Assembly (NCBI GenBank): GCA_037501455.1
Contig: CM074855.1
Span: forward strand, 39,481,001-39,545,000
Origin: Lantana camara
Taxonomy: Eukaryota > Streptophyta > Magnoliopsida > Lamiales > Verbenaceae
DNA: 64,000 bases
Reading direction: 5' to 3'
Made by a program: the position numbers and the translations under genes. The notes under the pieces are model-generated. The model was not told the DNA's origin. It was given only the letters and a program-made list of their open reading frames with translations, and ran no database searches. Shown here piece after piece: positions 12,919 through 23,386 of the stretch; position 1 is the stretch's first letter; the number at the start of each line of letters is the position of its first letter.

Positions 12919-15319
12919 TGTAATGTAACGCCCCGGTTTTTCCATTCAATCATTATGGAATATTATATGTTACATTATATTAAATTTCACAACATTGTAT
13001 GTAATATATTTTTATGCATTTATATGAATTATCATTAATGTGGAATTTACGTGAATTAATTGCTAACGTGCATAATTGTTATTATGTGACTTTACTTGAT
13101 CATTTCATAAATATGTGGATTGAATTGCATTAACATGAATGGATTCAATCGATTAATTTCCATGAAGTGAAACTTGATTGCATCTATTCAAATACTCCAA
13201 GGACTAAGTTGCAAAAATGGTTGAGTCATCATAATTGTTGGAAGACTTTGGAAATCTCTATACATCTTAGCTCTCTTATTTCATTCATCATTTTAGACAT
13301 AAGAGAATTACACACACACACACCATATTCCGTTTTTTACACCTCAAGAAGGGAAGAAGGATTCCATCTCATAATTCAAGCTAAAATTGTGGAAGATTTT
13401 TGGAGTTAAGATCATCAACGACATCATATCTTCATCTCATCTACTCTCTCTTAAGAATCAAGGTAGAACTTGAAGGATTTATGAAATTCTTGAAATCTTG
13501 ATTGAGTAGGGTTCATGGATTATTTGATGAATTCTTGCAATATGTGAGTTAGGAGCATGATTAGGACGATTAGAATGGAAGTTTGCATAAATATATGGAA
13601 TTTCATGGAAGTTGGAAGCATGATGCTATATATGGGGTTTTAATGATGATTTTTGATGCCTTGATATATAATTCTTGGTTGTGTAACATCCCAATTCTCC
13701 GGCTTTCCAGGTACGAACGTCACGGGTGTGCTAAGTGCGCATTTAATTATTTAAGCATGCGAAAATATGAATTATTTGGAATATTTGAATAATTGAAATA
13801 AGTGTTAAGTTTGAAACTTTAAACGTTTAAATCCTTTTCTAATCGTTTTCGATTCATTTAACTCCGTTTTCAATTCCGATTTTTGTGCCAACTTGGTATA
13901 CTTGAATTATGTGAGTTATGAATGCGTTTGCATGCTCGTTTTAAGTTTTCGTGTTCGTTTTTCGAGGTTTTAAACCTTAAGTTTTTGACGAGGGATATGA
14001 GGGCCTAACTAGTTTTAGCGCGCCTCTTGTTCCGGAGGCCATAACTTGAGCTAGGGAATTCGGATTCGAATTCCGGAAGATGCGTCGGACTCGTAACGAA
14101 GAGATGAAGCCAAGGAACCTGATTTGGTATTTTTCTAAGCTCGTTTAAACCCTCGTTTTTCGACCGGAACGAACAGCTTGTGCTTAAGCCACCTTCTTTG
14201 ACTAGTCATGCACTTGTGGGGCCAATTTAACTCAACCTAACCCTAACCCTTGATAACTTGACTTGAGTTAAGTCTTTCCCTCTCCCTTATCAGCTGAAAA
14301 CCGATCCAAACCCCCTCATTTGGTGCAGCAACTGATCGAGAGAGAAGAGAGGAGAAGAGAAGAGAAGAACCTTGCCCCTTTTGTGGATTTTGAGCTCAAA
14401 TCATCATCTTTCTTCTCCAAATCTTCAAGGTATGTATATTTTTGTATTCTCTACTCTTTTATACAAGTTTTGATCCATTTAATACTTGTTTTGCATCAGA
14501 TTTGATTAGGGTTTGGGTAGGAGCATGAATAGGGACTTTTGGGGATTTTTGCTCTTATGAGCTAACTTGCTTTATGGCTGATTTCCTTGCCTTAAACTGA
14601 TTATATGGACTTGTTTATTTAGTCATTTGATGTTCAACTGATAGTATATGATGTTAGGATGGTTTGTTCTTGAGATCCTTTGATGAAATTATGAGTTATA
14701 GAGCTCCAAACTTAGTGATCAAAATTGCCTCCCCTGTTTTGGACTGCTGTGTGAAATTATGCTTTGTTGCTTGATCAAATGACCTTATTTTCGTGTGAAT
14801 TTGCATGGATATGATGTATACTCATTGTTCTATATGTTAGCATTCATGTTGCAAGCCTTTGGATCCATTTTGAGCCCCAAAACCGAAGTACATGGCCTGT
14901 TCTTATGCATGATCCATGACAGACCTGCTGCTATTGCATTTTGTGGTTCGTTGGTGGTTCTAATGTGCTCCAATTCGTGTCAATTTGCATATATATGAAG
15001 TATATTAGTTGTTTAGTATGTTAGCATGCATTCCCCAAAGTTTCAGATCCAAATTCAAACCCTAAGTACTTGATCAAGGCATGAAGGAATCAATAGGGTT
15101 CATATGTGCGATTTTGGCGACCCAGTTTTGTTGCATGGATTCGATGATCTTAACGTGTGATTTAGCCTTTGCACTCTAAATGAAAAATGTTCATAACATG
15201 CTATATATGTTGTATATTAAGTTTCAGAGCATTTGGAGTTCATTTGGTATGCTTTTGGACTGATTTTGTTTAGTGTCAGTTTTGCCGGCAAACTTTGCTT
15301 GTGATTTTGGTGCTGTACC

Positions 15320-15447
15320 GAGACACCCCCGTGTCTCATTTGCCTTGAAAGGTGAGACACGGGCGTGTCATGCTTCCTGGGCGTGACTGTACTGAGCCAC
15401 GGGCGTGGCTCAGTTTGTCTTGGTTGAGGGACACCCCCGTGTCCCTC
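15320..15447. other. Palindrome cluster in solo LTR S
   Basis: Four dyads in 128 bp: GAGACAC / GTGTCTC around CCCC (15320-15337); TGAGACACG-GG-CGTGTCA (about 15353-15370); ACTGAGCCACG / CGTGGCTCAGT around GG (15391-15414, perfect); GAGGGACAC / GTGTCCCTC around CCCC (15426-15447, perfect). Arms differ between copies but stay self-complementary. Confidence 0.9.
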
Positions 15448-16496
15448 CCCCTGCGCAACCCTTGGTTTTCCTTTTCGGTTTTTGGTTTGTTTCACCTCTT
15501 TATTGCCTTTATCTTCGTTTGTGTTGAACTATGAACTTATTTTATTATGTGTTAGGAGTATTGTGGTTCAATTTCATAAGATTTGGATGAGATTTAGGCA
15601 TGCTTTTGCCGAATGCCGTTTATGTGCGTTTTTGTATCATTTGTGATTTCCGTAACCCTTTTTCTCTATCATATGATTTCTTCTTGTTTTCAAGCTTTAG
15701 TAATGTGTTATATTGTGCATTATGAAGTAGGTTGTAGAGTTTTGTGAAAGATTGAATACGTTTGAATGTGTTTTGAACTTAATTTGCTTTAAAGCCCTTA
15801 TTTGCCTAAATGACGGATCTTGTGCTTTGAATTTGCATCATATGCACCCATATGCATTAGCCGAGCGTCTCTATGGTCTCTTTTGAGTCTAAGTTTGGTT
15901 GTCGTGTTTGTCTTGTTCAGAGGAGTCTCCCGTTCGTGACGTGGTTGCTCCGTAGGCTTTGTTTTGGATCCCGTTTGCCCGGTTCGTCGGTGAAAGGTGA
16001 GGTTAGGTTATAGTTATACCCTAATGATATGTGCCCTATATGTTTGCATGTGAGATAAGCCTTTGTATATATAATGTGTGTAAGTATGATTATGCGAGGT
16101 ATGAATTTAATATGAACATAAGACTAAGAATATGTTAGAATGTGATATGCTAAGAATCCGGTTTGCTATGCAGGTAAGTACGCTAAGAATATGAATATGT
16201 TAGAATTATGATTAGGTTAAGCCTCATGCTAAGATATGTTATGTTAGGTTTTGATAGGATTATGTTAGGAACATGTTGGGTTATGAATAATTCGGGGTTA
16301 TGCAATGTTTTATGAATACGTTATGTTTATGTATATGCTTCCGCTTAAGCTATGTCCTTGAGGCTGTGTACCTCCGGTATGATATGCTTTACGCTTATGC
16401 CTTTACTGTGCTCTGCGATATGAGTTAGGTCGCGGACCTAGTTATGCTCTGGGTATGGTAAGATTCTGCTTCCGTTATGTCTGTGTGCGTGGTATG

Positions 16497-16590
16497 CTCC
16501 GGGACGGCTTATTTTAGGTCGACGGAGGTTCTGATATGATAAGTTCTGATCTGTTCTGCATCCGGGACGGCTTATTTTAGGTCGACGGAT
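16497..16590. repeat. Direct duplication in LTR S
   Basis: The block TCCGGGACGGCTTATTTTAG plus GTCGACGGA occurs twice, about 65 bp apart. Confidence 0.85.
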
Positions 16591-17457
16591 GATGTGTGCG
16601 TGCGTTTGGGTTATGTCCGTTTTTCGTTATGTTTAGTCTTTTAAGAAGTAGTTCGTGAAACGGGAGTGGATTCTTAATTAATAAAATTTGGTTGTTTTGG
16701 CCTTCGGCCTAACTCTTTTATTCCCTATACTTAGTATCACGAGTGAAAATGATATTGGATTGCAAAAACCACGCCCCGGTTCATGGACTCCCGCCTATGC
16801 TATGTGCTGTGCTCCGTATACGTATATATGGGTGCGTGTGTAACCCCTCACTCAGTTTTTGGACTGACCCCTCCCTTATGTTTTTAGTTCGCAGGTTTTG
16901 GTCCGTTGGTTCGAGCTAGGCGGTTTTGGTTTGCTTTCCTTGGAGTCTTGTCGGTCTAGAGAAGTCTGCCTTTTGTATTTAGATTCCGTTACTTCTGTAC
17001 GTTTGAAGTTGTAATTTGAGTGTTGAATGATATTTGTTATTTTGAGTCCCGCTTTGTAAAGTTCGTGTGTAATCTGAGTTAAGTGGTTTGTAACCTTTAT
17101 ACTTTGCTCTGTTTAGTTTGTCTTATGCTTCCGCTTGGTTTAATTTTTTTGTTTTGTGCACTCTGTTTGAGGGTTTTAGGCCGCCTAGCTTAGGAGGATC
17201 TTTTGTTTGTCACCCGTTCGCTAGTGCTTGGTGCGTGTACGGATTCCCTGTTTCGTTACACGTGTCGGGTCCTAGTGCGGGGGATGTGGCGCCCTACGCT
17301 CGGGGTGTTACAGGTTGGACGGTTGAATAAGTGAAGAATAGTGTATATTTGATGTGTTAAATTAGTTGTGATGGATTGAATGGGAATTGGTTGTGGTTTT
17401 GTGGTGTTTTGTCTCGAAAATCCCCTGTTTTCCCCTGTTTTGCTGCTGCTGTGTAAC

Positions 17458-17581
17458 GGGTCGCGACCGTGACCCCATTTTAGCCAAGTTTCGAGTTTTG
17501 AAAAATTGGAGAAAATTCGGCCAAAACTACTTGGTCGTGGCCGCAACTATTTTGTGAAGGTTTTTGGTCGCGCCCGCGACC
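17458..17581. other. Palindrome cluster in B 5' LTR
   Basis: GGGTCGCG-AC-CGTGACCC (17458-17475, one mismatch), GGTCGTGGCCGCAAC (about 17533-17546, weak) and GGTCGCG-CC-CGCGACC (17566-17581, perfect). Confidence 0.75.
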
Positions 17582-18688
17582 CCTCCAGAAACTGCATTTT
17601 GTCCAACTTCGAACCAACGCCATTTTCACCTCGGTTTGAATTAGAAAACATGCCATATAGCGTTGGAAAGGTCTATGTGTCTAGTTTCATATCCAATAAA
17701 CAAAACTAAATTCCCACTTCTAGAATTAAAGATATTCCAGTTTTCCCTCAACATGTACATTTTCTAAAATTGTCGGTTTTTGCCAAACTTCACCAAAACC
17801 TTTCATATTGCATTCTTTTCACTTCTTTGGCTCCCGTATGTGACCTATATGAATTATAAACTTGGTTTAGTGATAATTATATTCCTACTTGACATTCCTT
17901 GATTGTTATTGCATGATATATTGATTAGGGCATTGTCGTGCGTCTTAAATGGTTCATGCGAGTCGAGTCTTACGTACACTTGTCCTTGTTACACAGATCA
18001 CATTCCCAGAGACGAGGAGCACGCACCATAGTTATATCCTTGTTTTGATCGTCACAGGTGAGGTTTAATTTCTAGATATGTATACAAATGGAACCCGTAC
18101 AATATCTTTTAAGCCAAAATGTATGTATATCTATAATCTTTCTAAAACCTTAATGATAACAAGTGATCTCGTGATATATTGGACAATTGAGATATCGTGA
18201 ATTGATTATGTTTTGGCGAGTAAAGCATGTTCACTTTGGGCCCGAGGGTAGTGTATGGAGTCACCTGGGAAAGCAAGGGCTGGCCGGTAATCTGTACACT
18301 ATCCTCATCTTTTTGGGATCCCTTCTGAATCCACTAGGAGGTTTGGTGGAGGAAGAATATTCCGTACGTGGGAGTCATGTTCCTAACGCACACCGTTATT
18401 GGATGGCGGGGCCTTGCAATCCCCCATCACCCTGAGGAAGAAGGAGACTGGGGACGGGTCCGGCACCACGGATTGTCCTCGGGTTATTGTCATAATTGCA
18501 CTGATTGATTGTCTTGCTTGAATACAATATGCACGAATGCACCATAACTGAATTGCATGATCACCTATTGATTAATAACACAAGCACGAATTGTACACAG
18601 TCTGAGTAAGGTTGGAGAATTGCCCTCACTCGCCGGGCCACTGATTGAACTAAATTGTAATTGATTGTATTGTTAAACTGGATAGTTG

Positions 18689-19103
18689 TAATCTCGGGTG
18701 AAGATTATTTCTTTTACTAAGTTATATTATTTCATTTCTAAAAGACTTTACCCGAGATTATAGCTTGTATGTTACTTGCGCTAATATTTATTTAAACCCC
18801 TCACTCAGTCTGTGGTAGACTGACACCTCACCCTTTTCAGGTACTTTCAGTGGCGTGCTAGGCGGGAGTCTAAGTCGTGTCCAGTTGTCGAGATGAGTCT
18901 AGTATTACATTTTCATATTAAGGATATTTATAGATCAATTATGTTATTGTTATATAGACAATTGTTAGAGATGATAATGTACTGATATGAAGTTGGAGGT
19001 TAACTCTTTTGGGATATTTGATATGTGCTAATGAAATTATTATGCTTCCGCTTTAAATTCCTAGACTTGGACTTGAATGGTTTGAGGGTTAGTCCCGCCT
19101 AGC
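18689..19103 (+). other. Structured LTR module in B (foldback, hairpin, long-range helix)
   Basis: Foldback TAATCTCGGGTGAAGATT (18689-18706) with AGACTTTACCCGAGATTA (18743-18760). Then hairpin TCAGTCT-GTGGT-AGACTGA (18805-18823), then CCCTTTTCAGG resembling a splice acceptor, then GCTAGGCGGGA (18857-18867), which pairs with TCCCGCCTAGC (19093-19103). Equivalent sequences occur in the other B LTR (hairpin 36242-36260), in A and in C. Pairing was read by eye. Confidence 0.65.
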
Positions 19104-19234
19104 TAGTGAGTTTTTTATTATTGTTACCCGTTCGCCATGAGTCCGGTTTATATATGGACTACCCATTTGATGTGTGAGCTAGACTTATGGTGCGGGGGTG
19201 TGGCATCTCGGCGTTCCGGGTGCTACATCTTAGG

Positions 19235-19246
19235 TGGTATCAGAGC
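19235..19246 (+). promoter_or_regulatory. Primer-binding site, initiator tRNA-Met type (B)
   Basis: TGGTATCAGAGC, 7 bases after the LTR end, complementary to the 3' end of plant initiator tRNA-Met, the usual reverse-transcription primer of gypsy and copia elements. Confidence 0.93.
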
Positions 19247-22200
19247 CCGGTTGCAAAACTGAGGTTCTAGCGTCGTGTCTTGTGAGTCTAAGTCGAACAG
19301 CATAGGAAATAATTGACAACTTGAGAGTCTTGCATTTTATTTGAAATTATTTGATTACTTGAATCCTTAAAATTACTTGAATTCCTTGATAACTTGCGCA
19401 TTGCATTGATTATTGGCTTTACTTGTTGACTTCTTGCTATTAAAATTGTTTGAACTTTATGTGTTTAACGTGTTTTAATTTCCGCTTTGTTGAATTATTT
19501 ATCACATTTTGCATTAAATGTATGCCTTTAGTATTAATTTTATGGCACGAGCATACACTAACCGCATGCATTTAGCCTTGAGATTGAGTTGTGATTATAG
19601 GCTATAAAGATAATATCAACCCACGACCAATTTCTATGACAACCTTAATCTATCGCAAGTTCTTTTCTCTCTAGCTTTGAAGTTGTAAGGAATGCACCGG
19701 GGAACTTCATACAAGAATTCAAGAGCCATAGATTTCTCTAATTGGGTTATACTTCAAGTGTTAAGATTCGGAATAGAAGGATCCATGGTGGGAGTAACTT
19801 ACAAGACCTAGTGAGGTTAGGGGACAATTGAGAAATGTGGTGTTTACAATTTACAAGATAGACTTGAGGATTTACATTACGAAAAGAGGTGGATCAACCG
19901 GGATTCCGGAGATTTATTTGACGCAAGGAAAAGGTGAAGATGATGATGCAAGGTTCGGATTTGTAATTGAATTGAGAATCTTCCGCTTGTCGGAACTAAA
20001 ATGAAAGTGTGGGAAGAAAGTAACTCAAATGATTCGGGTCGAGGTCGGAATTTGGAAATTAAGTTTGGGATGAATTGAGATATTTTGGATTTCGGGTTAA
20101 GAAAAGTTGGGTGAGAAGAGTTAAAGAGAACGACTAAAATGATGATTTCAAGTTCGTGGTAAATTAAAGTACTAAAGATCCTATCTTTGGTCGGAATGAG
20201 TTTATTTCCTCGTTCCAAACTGAATTGTCGTGTTGGAAGGCTGAATTGGAAGATATGGAGCAACAAATGGAAGCAATTAGGAAAGGTTCGGAAACCCTTA
20301 CACATCGATAATCGAGATAAAATTTGGGTTCAAGAAATCTCAAAATCGAGTCATGGAAAGGTGCGAGTTGAGGCAGGGAAATTTTGAACATTTAGAGAAC
20401 CGTGGGAAAATTGGAGATGATCAACAGATCAAGACAAGCTTGGAATTCAACCAACAAGGAATGAGTGCCGGATCAAAGTCGATCATTATTACGGTGACAG
20501 GTTCAATGCATTCATGAGCACGTGCATCATATATTGTTTAAATTATTCAAATTTCTTTAATTATATTTGAATTCTTAATTGAGCTTAATTACTCCAACGT
20601 GTATATTTTTATTACTTACAAGTGTGGCGCATGCATTAGCATATTAACCCGACATGCATTGTTAAGTGTCTACTTGATAGGAACTCTCCCCACCTCACGT
20701 ATCAAGTATTACGTCAACTGAGACACACCTGAATTATGAGAAGGTAAATAATTGGATTGCAAAGTATGGACCAAAAAGGGGAAAGAGCTATTGAGAGGCC
20801 GGGAAAAGTAACTGGAAGTTGGAATGGAGGAGGTGGGTCGTTATTCCTACCAATCGCTTCAAATGTAAACATTAGAAACTTTTTGGACAAGAGGCATGAT
20901 TGGAATTATTTATACCAAGGAAGCTAAATTTAAAGAATCAAGAATCTTTAAAGTAAGAGACGATGTTAGGAGCCGACAACTAAGTATAGGCGTTCTTAAG
21001 GGGGAGAGTCGACCAGAGGATGACTTCAAATTTATGGATTGACTCAAATGGATTACTTTCAAAATAAGTAACAACGTTGCAAGAATCACCAACAACGGGA
21101 TCTCTTGAAGATGGTAAAAAGGGGAAGAATTAGAAGACCTTGGCACTTGATGACTTCAAGATTTGGTTGAGAAGGTCTCATGAGATTAATTTTAGAAAAG
21201 GCTAAGTACTTCAAGAACCAGAGGGAGTATTCAAGCAATGGTGGAGATTTTGTACTTAGATCAATTTCAAACCGAGAAGGATGAAGCTTCAAGAAAAATT
21301 GGAGGAAGTGAGTAAATTAAGAGATGAAGTTATATATATATATATATTCAAAGAGTGCTTGGGAATTGACTTAACAAGGTGGGGCAAGGGATTAGTGAGG
21401 GTAACTTTGAGGGCAAAATCAACATCGTTAGTTTTCTTTCGAGATCCATACAAAGTCAATCTTTCAAGGGTGCAAGGATCTTGATGTGCAACGTATATCC
21501 AGCCTTAAGGAATTCTAAGAATTGGAGAGGAGAATGTTAGTTGAGGAAAGCATAATATGAATAAGATGGATTACCGGTTTGTTGAATTTTTCCTAAAGGA
21601 ACCAGAAAAACTATACGGGTTAAAAGACTAGACTTTGAGCTATTAAATGAATACCTCGAGCATAAGAGAAGGTTGATTACAAAGTGTGATGGAGATGGGG
21701 TATGATTATGGAAAAGAACGAGTTAGTTGGGTTCAAATAAAGCATACACTTAAGAATTAAAATTTTCGGATGGTAGTGTTAGATAAGGTAAAGGACTTGA
21801 TCACGGGTTGAAGGCCGAGTAATCACGAAAATATTTATACTCACACCGGCCATTTCGGGGCAAGATATTGTGTTTAGAAGATGGATCGTGGAATAGAGAC
21901 CGGGTGGTTATTAGAGTGTCGAATACACTGGGAAGTTTTGAGCACAAACTAAAGAATGAAAGCTCAATTGGGAATTTTGGACCGTGGTACCAGTTAGGAT
22001 AAGAGAAATTGATCATGGAAGCAGGATTGAATTGTCATTTAAGTATTGGATCGTGAACGGTGCACTTAATCATGCATATCATATGCATCATGAATTTTAT
22101 TGTTGTTGTATTTGACTTCTTGTTAATTGTAATTTGGTGGTATATAAGTGTTAGTTATGTAATTAACGTGATGCTACTTGCTCTATGTGACATTTATGTA

Positions 22201-22247
22201 AGTGTTTCTACATTTTGTTTTCTTGATTCGTTGTTTTGGTGTGTGTT

Positions 22248-22410
22248 GAGAGAAGGGGTCCTCTCATTTCTTGTTGAGAGATTGGGTGCTCTCTTTTCGT
22301 AATAGAGGGACGGGGTTCTCTCTCTACATGCTTGAGAGACGGGGTTCTCTCTTTACTTGTTTGAGAAACGGGGTTTTCTCATTGCTTGTGCAAGAGAAGG
22401 GGCTCTCTTG
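22248..22410 (+). repeat. Array of six short hairpins in B interior
   Basis: Units at 22248, 22276, 22305, 22334, 22363 and 22391, spaced 28-29 bp. Each is a purine arm, a G-rich loop and a pyrimidine arm: GAGAGA-CGGGGT-TCTCTC, GAGAAA-CGGGGT-TTTCTC, CAAGAGA-AGGGGC-TCTCTTG. Arms change together (GAGAGA/TCTCTC to GAGAAA/TTTCTC). It ends about 85 bp before the 3' LTR. Confidence 0.85.
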
Positions 22411-22440
22411 TTGTTGTACATCATTTTAAAACTCGGCAGT

Positions 22441-22494
22441 GGACCTGGGGACCAGGTCCTCTTAAGGGAGGAGGGGGGGGGGGGGGGGAAGAAT
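22441..22494 (+). promoter_or_regulatory. Hairpin and polypurine tract before B 3' LTR
   Basis: GGACCTGG-GGA-CCAGGTCC (22441-22459), then AAGGGAGGA and a run of 16 G (22473-22488) ending at the LTR start. The polypurine tract would prime plus-strand DNA synthesis. The hairpin matches that of A (GAATCTGG/CCAGATTC) with compensated differences. Confidence 0.85.
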
Positions 22495-23386
22495 TGTAAC
22501 GCCCCGGTTTTTTCATTCAATCATTATGGAATATTATATGTTACATTATATTAAATTTCACAACATTGTATGTAATATATTTTTATGCATTTATATGAAT
22601 TATCATTAATGTTGAATTTACGTGAATTAATTGCTAACGTGCATAATTGTTATTATGTGACTTTACTTGATCATTTCATAAATATGTGGATTGAGCTGCA
22701 TTAACATGAATGGATTCAATCGATTAATTTCCATGAAGTGAAACTTGATTGCATCCATTCAAATACTCCAAGGACTAAGTTGCAAAAATGGTTGAGTCAT
22801 CATAATTGTTGGAAGACTTTGGAAATCTCTATACATCTTAGCTCTCTTATTTCATTCATCATTTTAGACATAAGAGAATTACACACACACACACCATATT
22901 CCGTTTTTTACACCTCAAGAAGGGAAGAAGGATTCCATCTCATAATTCAAGCTAAAATTGTGGAAGATTTTTGGAGTTAAGATCATCAACGACATCATAT
23001 CTTCATCTCATCTACTCTCTCTTAAGAATCAAGGTAGAACTTGAAGGATTTATGAAATTCTTGAAATCTTGATTGAGTAGGGTTCATGGATTATTTGATG
23101 AATTCTTGCAATATGTGAGTTAGGAGCATGATTAGGATGATTAGAATGGAAGTTTGCATAAATATATGGAATTTCATGGAAGTTGGAAGTTGGAAGCATG
23201 ATGCTATATCTGGGGTTTTAATGATGATTTTTGATGCCTTGATATATAATTCTTGGTTGGATGGTTGAATAAGTGAAGAATAGTGTATATTTGATGTGTT
23301 AAATTAGTTGTGATGGATTGAATGGGAATTGGTTGTGGTTTTGTGGTGTTTTGTCTCGGAAATCCCCTGTTTTCCCCTGTTTTGCT

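Larger units (their letters stand above)
13682..17312 (+). mobile_element. Solo LTR S (3,631 bp)
   Basis: Starts TGTAACATCCC, ends GGGGTGTTACA, and is flanked by GGTTG at 13677-13681 and 17313-17317. The other LTR of B has the uninterrupted site TTCTTGGTTGGATGG at about 23251. No internal domain or second LTR is present, so it is a solo LTR. The TCAGT/ACTGA hairpin (16852-16867) and GCTAGGCGG/CCGCCTAGC pair (about 16915 and 17180) resemble the other gypsy-like LTRs. Open frames inside it have no family signature. Confidence 0.92.
12924..19227 (+). mobile_element. Element B 5' LTR (interrupted by solo LTR S)
   Basis: Pieces 12924-13681 and 17318-19227 align with the 3' LTR at 22495-23386 and 34874-36664. 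A 242-bp stretch at 13168-13409 reads open as one frame in both LTR copies, but that is LTR sequence and has no domain. Confidence 0.9.
19228..22494 (+). mobile_element. Internal domain of B, no recognisable gag-pol
   Basis: No RT, RNase H, integrase, protease or zinc-knuckle motif in any frame. Short lysine- and glutamate-rich open pieces occur on the plus strand (for example 20167-20308 and 21281-21340) and could be decayed coding sequence. The longest open frame (19877-20305) is antisense and featureless. A TA run lies near 21331-21347. Confidence 0.7.

Noticed and set aside
14233..14250. CCTAACCCTAACCCT telomere-like string
   Set aside because: Barely more than two units, not the usual plant CCCTAAA, and inside LTR S.
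19877..20305. 142-codon minus-strand open frame in B interior
   Set aside because: Antisense to the element, no recognisable family; its composition mirrors the plus-strand sequence.
22248..22410. Regular repeats resembling a CRISPR array
   Set aside because: Repeats are degenerate, spacers are not unique, and the context is a plant retrotransposon; the same applies to 49061-49232.
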